From Micromussa lordhowensis (taxonomy: Eukaryota; Cnidaria; Anthozoa; Scleractinia; Lobophylliidae), in NCBI GenBank assembly GCA_964020085.1, contig CAXHUQ010000620.1, positions 1 through 64,000 of the forward strand: DNA of 64,000 bases, written 5' to 3'. The first letter of the stretch is position 1; each line of letters opens with the position of its first letter. Shown in pieces: positions 43,253 to 54,594 of the stretch. The notes below the pieces were generated by a model. It saw nothing but the letters and a program-made list of their open reading frames with translations, made no database searches and was not told where the DNA came from. Both the position numbers and the translations under genes were made by a program.

Positions 43253-45078
43253 GTCAGTAAGGATGTCATAATATTCCAAAATTCAAAATTACCGTTCCCT
43301 CTGAGGTTTTAGTTTCATCAGATAAAAGACTCTATAGGAAGTTGATATTTCACAATGTTTTAGCTCGACAGGGTTCCTCATATTGTAATGGCCTCTGTAC
43401 TAGAGCTCGTTTGAATTTCCAAGCTTTTGCGTTGCGTGACATTACAATGGTGGGTAAATTTCGCGGAGGTCAAAAGATGAGTTATCCAATCGCTTTCGTT
43501 TTTTGTAACCAAACAGTGCTTGCACTAGAGGAAGCATTTATTCTAATGTGTAGGATCTAAAGAGCAACAATTTTTCGTTTCCATAGTAAAACTCGGTGAC
43601 ATATGTGTCTGTTACTGAGGGGGGCGTAAGGGTTTGCGGTGATGCGGTTTTACGTTATTTTTGGTACGGTTATGCGGTAATTTTTATTTTAACTCGCGGT
43701 ATTGCGGATTCAAAACACGAAGCGGTTTGCGGTTATTACAATCTTTAGGTCGCGGTTTTCGGTGAAAAAGTGTCTGTGGTGCTGACACTCTTTACAACAA
43801 TCGGCATCCGGTTACTTGGCAAGCGCGAGCCAAGTATATGACCCACATAATTGGCATTTGGTTTGTAGTAAATACAGTATAATAGTGTAGTGCAATATAC
43901 CGTTACCGTTATGATGGTATGTTTAATATTAACGCACAATGTTGCTGACGTCAGTTTTGATGTAGTGGGCCTCTTTCGGTATTCGGGAAAAATCCGATAC
44001 GGTTTGCGGTTTTTTGGCGTATTTCTGTGCGATTTGTTAAGTTCACCTATGTCTTAAACTGCGTACTATGACAATCATTGATTCACCTACTTGATGTGCG
44101 ATGTCGGAGTCGGTCGATTTGATTTGTACTTGATGCGGTGAATTCAAAAAACAACTGTGATAGTTCTATACTTCTGTTTGTGGGTGCCATTTTAAAGAAC
44201 GAGGAATATTCACACTTTTTTCGCCTGTTTTCCTAGAACGAGGAATATTCACACACTTTTTCGCCTGTTTATTTGTGTTAGACTCATCAATTACACGTAC
44301 TCGAATTGCTATATTGGACGTAGGCGAATCGAATCTAAAACGCCAACAAAAGCAAGCGCAATCGACGAGCGCCGAGCGGCGAGGTCGCGATCGGCGTGCA
44401 GCGGTGTCGCCAGCCAAAGTGGCGACCGCCCCAGTCGCTAGCCGATTACGGCTTCGTTGCTTAGTGCTCGTCGATTGCGACCGCTTTTCTTTCACGTTCG
44501 TTCCAGTTCTATTTCATAGCCAAAGAGAGACTCCTATCAGTCTAGTCCGTAGCAGAATCTTTGCAATCTAAAACTGTTTTGCATAATGCATTACGCATCC
44601 TTAATAGAATCTAATGCCGGGCACACAAACAAAGTGGCCGGTCGGCCAATTCCTCTAGACAAAACATTGTAATTAACAACTTGAGCAACCAGTTAATTTT
44701 TCCACGCACCCCATATTATTTTCTTTACGTGGCACGTATTTCCTAACAAATCTGACCTAAATATATCACAGTCCTCCTTTAAAGATATAAATTAGGGCGC
44801 GTTCGTTTGGGATCAATATGGAATAAGAATAATTGGATAATGCAAGTAAGCGTTTGCTTGGGAGCTATTCTCATTCCGGAATACCTGGATTTCCATTTGG
44901 GCTATTCTGCTCCCAGGAGCAGAATAGCCGGAATATATTCTTATTCCGGAACATATCCCAAACGAACGCTCCCTTAAATGGATGGTATTACTATATAGTA
45001 GAATTGTAACAACAAATTATACAAACACAATAAGCCATTCCGAAATAAAAAATATATATATATTTTTTTCCTTTAAAG
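43253..45078 (+). other. TRAF-like gene, intron with repeats
   Basis: Contains a 'tgcggt'-rich stretch (43630-44020), a tandem duplication of 'acgaggaatattcacac' plus 'tttttcgcctgttt' (44198-44270), a GC-rich inverted repeat ('caatcgacgagcgcc' 44360 with 'gctcgtcgattgcg' 44466) and the MITE at 44795. Open frames at 44166-44571 fall in that inverted repeat and are not credited. Confidence 0.5.
44795..44973. mobile_element. 179-bp MITE, PIF/Harbinger-like
   Basis: Ends GGGCGCGTTCGTTTGGGAT and ATCCCAAACGAACGCTCCC with TTA on both sides (44792-44794, 44974-44976). Interior is also partly palindromic ('ggctattctgctcccaggag'). A 3-bp TTA duplication with GGGC ends fits Harbinger-type MITEs. Confidence 0.7.
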
Positions 45079-45259
45079 GGTTCTCATCCCGGCACACTCG
45101 CTTCGATGCAGTGCTGTGGCGACAGTATGCGAGGTTGAAGGGTGCAACAGGATTGTCAGGAGAGGAGACGTGCAGACCCACATATCTGAAGATCAGATGC
45201 GTCACTTTAACCTTTTACGAGAAGAAAAAAGAAGCATCCTCTGGGAAGTGCAGAAAAAG
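45079..45259 (+). CDS. TRAF-like gene, exon 4 (last zinc finger, helix)
   Basis: Acceptor 'tttaaag' at 45078, phase-compatible with exon 3. It reads RVLIPAHSLRCSAVATVCEV EGCNRIVRRGDVQTHISEDQ and MRHFNLLREEKRSILWEVQKK, a final TRAF zinc finger running into a helical segment. Donor AAG|GTGAGC at 45260. Confidence 0.7.
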
Positions 45260-45324
45260 GTGAGCTTACTTGGCTATGATTCTTGTTTTGAGAAATAATC
45301 ATATTTTACATATACCTCAAAGTT

Positions 45325-45525
45325 TGAGTCACGACCATAAAGAGGTATATCAAACAAGAGTGCAAATAAAGAAAAACCTTGAACTAGACGAGACCATATT
45401 AATAGCAAAATTATCAAATATCTTCACCACGACCATAAAGAGGCACATCAAACAGGAGTGCAAATAAACAAAATTTTGAACTAGACGAGACCATATTAAT
45501 AGCAAAATTATTGAATATCTTCAGA
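45325..45525. repeat. Two ~104-bp tandem copies in the TRAF-like intron
   Basis: 'cacgaccataaagaggtata' at 45331 and 'cacgaccataaagaggcaca' at 45427, each followed by 'gaactagacgagaccatatt' and 'aatagcaaaattat'. Non-coding. Confidence 0.75.
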
Positions 45526-45883
45526 CGGCTAGTATATTGGCAGGTAATGCCCGAGGCCAAAGGTTGGTCAAAAGATTGTCCGAAAAATGAACAATCGGTT
45601 GGCCCAGAAGCTAAACTTAGAGGGTAACTGAAATTTTGAGAACAATCTTTCAGCCAAGGGCATTATCCTCCAATGTAACATAGATAGGACCCTGCACTTG
45701 CTCTGATTGGTCAAGAACCAAACCCTCGTGTTCTCAAATGCCCGTCGTGTTTGATCACAGTGCAATAGACGACTTAGGCTTCTTTATTTGTTAAATAACT
45801 CTTAAACGCTTTTCGCCGCGGTTATAAATAATGGGAGTCGAAAGGTTTTCTTATTTCTTAACAAAACAAACAACTGATATAAT

Positions 45884-46160
45884 GAGACGTGCTGGCCTCA
45901 TGGTTAGTGCGCCAGACTCTGGATCGAGCGGTTCGCATTCGATCGAGCCTTAGCTGGGACACTGCGTTGTGTTCTTGGGCAGGAAACTTTACTATGGTGC
46001 CTCTATCCACCCGGGTGTAGAAATGGGTACCGCCGTACCGGCGAATTTACTGTTGGGTGTGAACCTGCGATGGACTAGCATCCAACCTTAGCCGCATCAC
46101 GCTACGGAAACGGCGTAAGCTGTGGCGAAACTAGCCACTTGGCCAGTATGAATGTAGACT
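45884..46160 (+). mobile_element. tRNA-derived SINE in the TRAF-like intron
   Basis: The head 'gagacgtgctggcctcatgg' with a box A-like 'tggcctcatggttagtgc' and box B-like 'ggttcgcattcgatc' (45929) resembles a tRNA; the body 'gggtaccgccgtaccggcga', 'cctgcgatggactagcatcc' and tail 'agacttaccctacc' resemble invertebrate tRNA-type SINEs. Same strand as the gene; no clean target duplication identified. Confidence 0.6.
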
Positions 46161-46331
46161 TACCCTACCTTCCATATCGTGTGTTGCCCTTCTTCAAATT
46201 TTACATCACGTGGTGTGTTTTGTCAAATTAGCGGGCGCTGAAATTGATAGGTGGGTTTTAACCACTTATAAACACACAGATACTAAAAGAGGTCAAAATG
46301 AAAGTAATTTTGTGTGCATTCATCTCGGCAG

Positions 46332-46525
46332 GTACTGATTGACGTGGAGACAAAGAGTACCGGAGAAGTGGGGGTATTTCTGTGGAATTTACAGACTCGA
46401 CCTCGTGGTTTACTGTGTTCTCCAGAATTTCACAAGTTTGACAGGACGTGGCGTCTCCTGTTAGATGACAAGGCTGTTGCCTTGGAGTTTAGTCAAGGAG
46501 TCAAACCAATCTACATGGATTTGAG
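46332..46525 (+). CDS. TRAF-like gene, exon 5 (TRAF/MATH-like)
   Basis: Acceptor 'ctcggcag' and donor AG|GTATGA bound VLIDVETKSTGEVGVFLWNL QTRPRGLLCSPEFHKFDRTW RLLLDDKAVALEFSQGVKPI YMDLR. The fLWxL....SPEF....WrLlL pattern resembles the first strands of a MATH/TRAF-C domain, which binds receptor tails. Phase is continuous with exons 4 and 6. Confidence 0.65.
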
Positions 46526-47264
46526 GTATGAATAATGTGATTTGAAATCTGCACTACTGACTGCACTTCTTACTATATGTTCTGTTTAACAAGAAAATCT
46601 GTGAATCTGATTGGTTTTTGTTCGTTTCTGTAGAGCTGATAGTTTCGTAACGGAAAATTGATGTTCTTAAAAAAAAATGGTGGTTGCATTTTTGCGTTTT
46701 GTGTACTGGTTTCTTTCGAATCTATGAAGAAGATTTTGGATAATCATTGATGTTATACACTATTCCTCTTACAGCGATACTCACCGTTACGTCACCACAT
46801 TCTGCGTCGTCGACGGCACGGGGACGACCACGCCTAATTTTTCATATCTCCATTTTGATTTGAACGTCATCGTTGCATATTTAGCCTGAGCGCGTTTTTA
46901 GAGCCATTGGTGTACCGAACAGATCTAGACAATCGAGAATTTTGCTCGTAAAATATACTGAAATTCGTTTTTTACTAGGCGTCATCCTCGGCTTCGTCGT
47001 CGTCGCCCCTAATGTGCCAACCAGAGGTTTAATGGTTGCCGAAACAAAGGAGTCTTTTGTTTTGTGGTTGGAAAAATTTAAATATCAAAAGACTTGTTTG
47101 TAAACAGTAAGCATCGCATTAAACAAGGAAAGCAAAATACATGTAACTATCCATCAGGGTAATTCTGCTTCTTCTGCTTCGTCGCTAGTAAATGTCCGAC
47201 TTATAATGGTACAAACCGTAGAAGAAAAACTTGTCATACTTACGCTTTATTTTTCCCTTTTTAG

Positions 47265-47424
47265 CTTCATTGTCAAATCTTCGGACGGCAAAATTCACGC
47301 GTACATTTTGCCTACCGTGGAACTGGCAGAGGGAACAATGGCGACACACACATTACAAATGCCGGTGGACAATGTGCGAAACATAACAGCCAAGTTGGAA
47401 TTGCTGGAGCCTAAAATGAATTAG
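47265..47424 (+). CDS. TRAF-like gene, last exon
   Basis: After acceptor 'ctttttag': SFIVKSSDGKIHAYILPTVE LAEGTMATHTLQMPVDNVRN ITAKLELLEPKMN and TAG. Completes the MATH-like region, though shorter than a usual ~150-residue TRAF-C; a missed exon between 46526 and 47264 is possible. AATAAATAAG near 47606 could be the poly-A signal. Confidence 0.6.
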
Positions 47425-47689
47425 TTAATTTCCCTTTGTCTTTACAATTTTTTTTCTAAGAAAGAGTATTGTCAATTTAATATCAGGTAATTTTTTTTTC
47501 AATAGAGTTTATCAAAAGGATACGTACAAGAACGAACAAGGCAGTTGTAAAGTTTTAAAGTTTGTGGATAATGAGCATAGTAAAGACAGCAGTTCTAACA
47601 GTGAAATAAATAAGCCATTGATGAAACTTCTGATTTGTCGTTATTTTTTGTCTTTCTGACTGGCCAGTACATTCAGCATTTTGACCAAG

Positions 47690-48620
47690 TCTTACGGTAA
47701 GACTTTTAAGGAGTCTGAAACCGTTTTAAGAAAGCCTTCAAAAAGGTAATAAGACTTCAGTGTTAGTAAAGAGCCAGAAGTCTTGAGAACTCCACAAGCG
47801 GCAATTTTAAGTAATTTCAAAATTGACAATTTTAAGGTGTCCTAAAATCGCCACTTTATAGTCTTTAGATATGCAATTTGGAATTTAAGGAGGAGTCTTA
47901 AGGGCGGGCAATTTTAAAGAGGATCTTTAAAAAGTCTAAAAATCGCCAATTTTAAGGAGTCCTAAAATCGTCAATTTTAAGGAGTCTTAAAATCGTCAAT
48001 TTCAAGGAGTCTTAAAATCGTCAATTTTAAGGAGTCTTAAAATCGTCAATTTTAAGAAGTCTTAAAATCGTCAATTTTAAGAAGTCTTAAAAGCGTCAAT
48101 TTTAAGGAGTCTTGAAATCGGCAATTTCAAGAAGTCTTAAAATCGCCAATTTTAAGGAGTCTTAAAATCGGCAATTTTAAGGAGTCTTAAAATCGGCAAT
48201 TTTAAGAAGTCTTAAAATCGTCAATTTTAAGGAGTCTTAAAATCATCAATTTTAAGAAGTCTTACAATCGGCAAATTTAAGGAATCTTAAAATCGGCAAT
48301 TTTAAGGAGTCTTAAAATCGGCAATTTTAAGGAGTCCTAAAATCGGCAATTTTAAGGAGTCTCAAAATCGGCAATTTAGGGAGTCCTAAAATCCTCAATT
48401 TTAATGAGTCCCAAAATCGGCAATTTCAAGGAGTCTCAAAATCGGCAATTTAGGGAGTCCTAAAATCGTCAATTTTAAGGAGGCTTTAAATCGGCAATTT
48501 CAAGGAGTCTCAAAATCGGCAATTTTAAGGAGTCTCAAAATCGGCAATTTTAAAGAGCTTAAGATTGGCAATTTTTAGGAGTCCTACAATCTACAATTTT
48601 AGAATGTTTAAACTGTAATT
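47690..48620. repeat. 25-bp satellite, each unit a small hairpin
   Basis: Core 47903-48570 repeats GGAGTCTTAAAATCGGCAAT plus 'tttaa' (25 bases), ~26 units, with TCGTC/TCGGC and AAGAAG/AAGGAG variants; decayed units flank both sides. Each unit boundary contains TTTTAAG-GAGT-CTTAAAA, a 7-bp stem with a 4-base loop. Non-coding. Confidence 0.92.
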
Positions 48621-49110
48621 CGGAGTCTTAAATTCGGTAATTCTTGACAGCCTTAAAAAGCGCCTATTTTAAGAAGTCTTAAATTAAAAGCAACTGTTTT
48701 AAATAGTACTGTATTTTTATGACAGCGAAGTAAAACTGGCCATTTTAAAGACATGATTTATATAAGGGGCTTTTTGATAATTTTTCTCAAGGAAATTACA
48801 TAAGGTGTTTTGGCCAGATGCTGATAAAGATCCAGGTATTTTGGCCAGATGCTGATAAAGATCCGTAAAAGGTCAGATTAGCCTGTTATTTCCCAAAAAG
48901 TGAATTGCTACAATACATGAACTGAACACATTTTCATAATAAATAAATAATACAGTTTTCTTATTTTACATGAAAGTTTTTTTGCGGCATTCTTTAGTTT
49001 AATTCAGTAGCCTGTGAGCATAAAAATAAACGTAATAAAAGCTGTACAGTTCATTAATAAACGTGATATCCAAGGCGGGGGCAGATGTAGTGAGAACTAT
49101 TACTAGTTTA
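48621..49110. repeat. Spacer with a 31-bp tandem duplication (48805-48866)
   Basis: 'ttttggccagatgctgataa' plus 'agatcc' occurs twice in tandem. Otherwise AT-rich, no gene seen. Confidence 0.6.
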
Positions 49111-49402
49111 ATCGTATCTATAACAAAATTCTCGATCGTGATTGGTTCTCCGCGCGCCTATTTGTCACGTTATCGGCGCGTGATCACGTGGGTGTCCAAT
49201 TTGAGGTGTCCGATTTGAACTTTTTGTAATCGGACACCTGTAATTGGATACCCACGTGATTTTTACGTCAATTACTCGCGCTTTAATGGTTTCTTTAGCA
49301 AAGATTTCTAGAGTTTTCAAAACTTAGGAAAAGCGCTACAGACGTTTTCGCTTAAAAGAAGTTCTCAAAAGACATTTTTAATCTCGAAATTTGTTATAGA
49401 CA

Positions 49403-49410
<8 letters not shown>
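49110..49410. mobile_element. MITE with 'cgtatctataacaaa' inverted ends
   Basis: 'ttaatcgtatctataacaaa' (49109) is mirrored by 'tttgttatagacacgattaa' (ending ~49408). The interior has a second inverted pair, 'cacgtgggtgtccaatt' and 'aattggatacccacgtg', around 'aggtgtccgatt...aatcggacacct'. Target duplication not resolved. Confidence 0.65.
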
Positions 49411-49411
<1 letters not shown>

Positions 49412-49489
<78 letters not shown>

Positions 49490-49511
49490 TCCGATTTTGA
49501 AATTACTCGCT

Positions 49512-49556
<45 letters not shown>
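49412..49556. repeat. Foldback repeat 'tagtaattggaccnngtg'
   Basis: Left 'tagtaattggacctcgtgtc' with 'gtacaattcagggagtaatc'; right 'gattactccctgaattgtac' with 'cactcggtccaattacta'. GC loop 'cctcgcgcttcgcgctcg'. MITE-like, non-coding. Confidence 0.7.
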
Positions 49557-49557
<1 letters not shown>

Positions 49558-52500
49558 TAGAATAGACTGTCTCGTTTTTCAGAATGTTACAATCAAAAGG
49601 GATTTGTAAAAAAAATGTCGCAGCTTAGTTTTTGTCAAGCGTATTCCATGGAGTTAGTTTTGTTCAAAATCAGTTTCTCTTGTTTATTAAACGTTTTCTA
49701 AAAATTGTCTTGACTGAGTTTATTTACTTTCGGGGTAAACCATGTTTAAAATTTTAAATTTTCCCGCCAAAAAACTTAGAAAAATACGGGCGCCTGAAAT
49801 TCGCATGCGCCGATTTTTTTATTTTTTGATATATTTTTAATTACTGTGTAAATATTACTCTTAACTTTCATTCACGAAAGTATTATTTTATTCACTCAAT
49901 AAAGGTAATAAATACAATTCTCAAACTTGTTGTTGTCTTCTTTTGTTTTTATTGACTTTAATTGAATAATGACAAATCAATAAGTCATAAGTATTCTTTA
50001 ATTAGTTTATTGAAATTCAATTAAATTGATTACAAAGGTGTCATTAAAAAAATTGCCCTCTATATACTAAGACTTTTGGCGGGAAAATTGGAAAAAATTT
50101 GCACAGCGTTTCCCCTCGCAACTTTTTTCCTAAACATTTTAAGGACCTGCCATGTTAAAATATTTCCCGCCAAACAATTTAACTTATACCATCTTGAACA
50201 CAAACTAACGAATATAATTTTGAATCCAGTAAATATTTGTTCGTGTTAAAGATGGTATATTCCATGATGATATATTGTTAAATAGTCAGCCGTAAAAAGA
50301 CGGGCAACTAGAAAGCTATTTGCAAAAATGAGAAGAGCAAGTTAAAATTCCTGCAACTGCAAAGTTTCTACACTTCATTGAGAGGGTAAAAACATTTCTA
50401 AATCGAAATATTTAAGAACGTTTATATAGCTGGATAACTTGCGCGCCAACTACATAAACTCGATGACCAAAAGCGATTCTAAAATGTCACCACCTTCTCA
50501 ATGTTGTGAAGAAACGTTGCAGTTGTAGATACTTCAACTGGCTCGTCTCATTTCTGTATATAGATTTCTAGCTGCCCGTCATTCACAGCTTAATTATTTA
50601 TCAAGATATCCTCGTGCAATATATCAGTTCAAGAAGATTGGAAAGACAAGCCATGAACCCGATTATTCCTACGAAACAATCAAAAAACAGCGAAAACTTT
50701 AGTCTACTCCTGGCGAATAGTTTTAGGAGTTCTGTTAATGAAACCGAGATGAAAAACCCACCCGAACAAATTATAGGCCAATTTTAAAAAATAATGTTCA
50801 TGGCTTGCTTCGTTATCTTCTAGAAACTACTTTCAGCGGGGTGTTAAAGAGTAATCTCTGGTTATCAAGCTTCAAAATATATATCACTATAAACCTTTTG
50901 TCTTCTGTGAAATCTATTTTTTATTAAAAACTTTGTCATTTGCAAACGAACTCAATAACATTTTAGAGCAATCAGACAATTGAAACTAGAGCTTTGATAA
51001 AGCAATACAGCTAATAGCAATTGTTTGGGTAACTTTTTTTGTTCGTAGCAAACGATAGCGATAAAATTTTCAAAGAATCAGACAATTGGAGTTACGTTTG
51101 TGATACTAAATAGATGTAATCAGTGAATACAAACGATAGCGATAAAATTTTCAAAGAATCACAATTGGAGCTAAATGTTGAAAATCAAAGATGTAAAAAG
51201 GTCTGTAAGTTGCGGACGAAACCAGTATCATTTTTTAAAAAAATCAAACAATTGGAGCTACAAATTTTTGAAAAGCAAAAGATCTATTCGTTAATATTTT
51301 TGGTCAAAATTTTTATCGGTCCAAAGTTTTTAATATTCAGACAATTGAAGCTACATTTTTCAAATTCAATATGATTAGCTGATCGGTACAAATGAAAGCC
51401 AAGGCAATTTCAAAAATCAGACAATTAGACCTACACTTTTTGGAAAGAGCTGCTTGATACCAGACATAATTCATTACAGTCCGCGCTGAAAGTTAAACAA
51501 GAGGATGTATTTGGTTTCTGATTGACCTCTTTTCGCTTATTCCCCTTCAGAAGAAACAACATATAAACCGACCCGATCGTACAGAAATGTATCAAAAATA
51601 TCTGCCGATAAATTAATCTGATATTTTCAGGATACGAAAATCATTCAGAAACCCAATATCCTCTTCTAAAATTATTTATTACCAAGGTGGCTCTGCAAGT
51701 CAATGCACATTAAACTTCAAAAAATGTTCGTGCATTTTACTATGGCGCATAAAACAAAGGAAAAAAACGCGAAGAAAGCATTAAATAATTTGTTGTGATG
51801 ACGTCATAAATATTCAAAAATTAACTAAAGAAGTTGCGAGCAAATTCTGATTCACAAACGAATCGTTAACGACACCTGGATTAAGTTAAAATTTTTCATA
51901 ATTTCAAATGAAGAAAGAAACAAGAAAAATTGTTTGACAGTCTTCTTAACATTTTTAATTAACTGCTTCAATTCAAGCTGCAGAATTTTCAGATCACTTG
52001 GCTCAGATCATTTAAAAATCAGTCGCCCTTTAGTACACAATTCACATCAGATGAATTAATTACCGTGAACGTTCTCGTCCACTCGACTGCAAATCGAAGA
52101 ATCGATCGACACATTTTTTTAATTTCGTATCTGAAAATGCTAAGATTTGAAAAGTAGAAATAGTTCTCCGATAACATATGTCGTAGCCTAACTGAAACAA
52201 TTATTCACCACCAATCATTTAACGTTTTTTTAAGCAAGGTTATTGCCCTCAAACGGACAATTCACATCATCATAAATTGGAAATGGGCCCGCTTCGTAAA
52301 ACTTAATGGAATTGTTTGTCCAATTTATATCAACAGAATTTGTTGACATGATCACGTAACCAATAGTTACAATTAACGGTTTTCATTTTCAACATGCAGC
52401 GCCACCTTAATAAAATACTCAGAGGTTATCGCCTAGTAACATGTTTCCAAACTTGGGAGAGTTAAGCGATTGTACGACAATTTGGAATTTTAAAAAAATA

Positions 52501-52883
52501 AAGCGAAAAAAACTACACGAAAAAACCTACTACACGTAGTCAGGAGCCCTGACTTAGTAAAGCATGCAAATGCCGAACCGATGAAAAATATATAATTTAA
52601 TCACGTCAATGATCGCTCGAGCAAAGAAATAAAACTCCCCATAATTTGGAAACATGTACTAATTGATAACTCGAAAGCGGTTGCGACCTTTCCGTCAAAA
52701 CTGGCACAGTCAAATAACAATTTACTATTTTTTCGCGCCCGAATGTCACTGCAATTCAAATCTTTGAACCGAAGAAAACTTTAAGCAAACGAAACGAAAC
52801 GAAACGATTTTTAACACGATTAAATCTTCTTAAGTTTCAAGATTGCCATTTCTTTTCGGAGAGATTTCAATTTAACCAAATTC
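49557..52883. other. AT-rich gene desert with a dispersed 'atcagacaattggagctaca' motif
   Basis: No gene or RNA recognised. Between 50960 and 51450 the motif ATCAGACAATTGGAGCTACA recurs in at least six variants (50970, 51078, 51158, 51240, 51335, 51415), two preceded by the direct repeat 'aaacgatagcgataaaattt' + 'tcaaagaatca' (51050, 51130). The single 83-codon frame at 51123-51374 is built from these repeats and is not credited. Confidence 0.5.
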
Positions 52884-52963
52884 TCAAATGATATTCTTAA
52901 CTTTGTCTTCATCCTTCCTGCTTGAATTTTTCTGATCTTCTTGTGTCTTCGGTCGTTTACTCC
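52884..52963 (-). CDS. Possible terminal exon, product unknown
   Basis: On minus, 'tctattctattttcag' is a strong acceptor. It is followed by an open basic tail (SKRPKTQEDQKNSSRKDEDK VKNII) and TGA. No upstream exon or domain identified; may be chance. Confidence 0.2.
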
Positions 52964-53938
52964 CTGAAAATAGAATAGATCGAAACTGCGTCAGGAACAA
53001 ACCCAATCGTGGAAACAAACAGGTAAACGAGGAGTAAAGAATTCCCAGCGAACTGTAAAAACACGAGTGCGCGCCCCGGGGGTTGAAAAGCACAAGACGA
53101 AGTTTGACAAAGAAACGCCACTTTCGCGAAGAAACTTGGTCGAAAAAAAAACACTGAGAACCTAAGCGTCGCGTATGGCTCCTGGACTAGCTTCTTATAT
53201 ACTTTTTATTCTGTTGCTAAAGCTATGCAGTTGTTTTGAAAGTCGACACGAAATGTAAACCGAGTCTGGCTGCTTAAATTATTACATGCGAAGATAGAAT
53301 GCAAAGAAATTGGTACTAACCATTGGCAGAAATTGGTGTTTCTTTTATTGATGCACATTTGTGGTGCCAAGTTTCAAGAACACTGCTTCAATATTTCCAG
53401 AGATATCGTTTATTCAGTATTTTCCACTTTTTAGTTGCAAACAATATGACGTCATCACTGATCTAATTTGCATATTTTGAAAGGCCTTTCAAATAAGCAC
53501 AAATTATTTTTCACTTCATAGGCACTTTAAATATAAAGCTGTAGCCAATCGTGTTTCGTCTTCGGCGGGAAATGCAAGATTTGTCCATGCGACAATTGCC
53601 AGTATTTCCGTGTCTGGTGCCAGTTTGAGGCGTAGAGAGTTGCACGCTTGCGGTGAAATTACACACAATTTTAATGAAAAACAAAGAAAAGACATAACAA
53701 GAGGTTTTCAACACGTTTACTCATTTTATTTCCAACTTAACGAAGAAAAAAATCAATTTCTTCAATTGAATTTCACAATGTAATACGCCTGGTTTAACTG
53801 ACTAGGGCCGACTGGAGATTAACACGGCATTCACTGACCGACAAAACTAGAGTTCCCTTTTCCAATACGTTTGACAAGGAAAATTGTAACTAATCGATTC
53901 GTGATTTATGCTAGATCGGTTTTCCCGAGAAACGAAGC
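52964..53938. other. Intergenic, no gene seen
   Basis: Short minus-strand frames at 52957-53154 and 53511-53714 lack domains. Nothing structural seen. Confidence 0.35.
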
Positions 53939-54171
53939 GTGCAATTTCATCGCTTGGGAACAAATCACTCCAATATTAAAGATCCAATATTACACTGGCT
54001 TCCTGTTAAAGAAGGCGTAAATTTTAAAATTCTGCTGGTCACTTACAAAGTTCTCCATGGCTTTGCCCAAGCCTATTCAAACGAGCCGTTCATTCATTGC
54101 ACGCCTCAGCATTCACTACGGTCAAGTAGTTCAAATTTGCTGTTTGTTCCTAAGACTAAAACGCCTACCTT
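53939..54171 (+). mobile_element. LINE ORF2 C-terminal fragment
   Basis: DPILHWLPVKEGVNFKILLV TYKVLHGFAQAYSNEPF continuing HSLRSSSSNLLFVPKTKT. This is the common post-reverse-transcriptase tail of CR1/Jockey-type LINE ORF2 (LHWLPVxxRIxFKILLLTYKxLHG ... RSLRSSxxxLLxVPKxK). Truncated on both sides, running into an ATT microsatellite. Confidence 0.75.
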
Positions 54172-54191
54172 ATTATCATTATTATTATTAC

Positions 54192-54248
<57 letters not shown>
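54172..54248. repeat. (ATT)n microsatellite
   Basis: About 25 uninterrupted ATT/TTA units with one ACT variant near 54190. The poly-Leu and poly-Tyr frames here are artefacts. Confidence 0.95.
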
Positions 54249-54249
<1 letters not shown>

Positions 54250-54324
54250 TGTCCCACCAAACTGTATCAGCTTTCAGATGAAAACTGAGCAAAATGTTTG
54301 AGGCCTGGTTCTGAATACTCTTAT

Positions 54325-54594
54325 TCAAAATCCATCTGGCCATCCATACTTTCTCGGGTCACTTTTCCCATAGATATCTTCGTCCTTGTCTCTAACTACC
54401 GCCTGTACAGCGGCAAAGGCAGCCTCCTCTGAGATGTTGTGTTTGCGGGCTCTCAAACCGTCTTGAATGTACTGGGGGATTGTGTAAGGAGGTTTTTCGA
54501 TCATGACCGTATTTGGAAAGAGTTGGTGATGGACGCGTGGATAATCGACTGCAGTGGAAATACCACGTGACAACCACAGTTCGTTGACAACAGT
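54325..54594 (-). pseudogene. Gamma-glutamyltransferase last exon (isolated)
   Basis: After acceptor 'tttatttgcag' on minus: TVVNELWLSRGISTAVDYPR VHHQLFPNTVMIEKPPYTIP, later AAFAAVQAVVRDKDEDIYGK SDPRKYGWPDGF and stop. This is the carboxy terminus of the small subunit (VxEPRxHHQLxPNxVxxE ... SDxRKxGxPxGY in the family). The frame is intact, but no catalytic-Thr exon or other exons are recognisable upstream (to 64 kb), so it is an orphan exon or belongs to a gene with very long introns. Called pseudogene tentatively. Confidence 0.6.

Noticed and set aside
44166..44571. Arg-rich ORFs of ~100 codons on both strands
   Set aside because: They overlap a GC-rich inverted repeat inside the TRAF-like intron.
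54172..54248. Poly-Leu / poly-Tyr peptide
   Set aside because: Translation of an ATT microsatellite.
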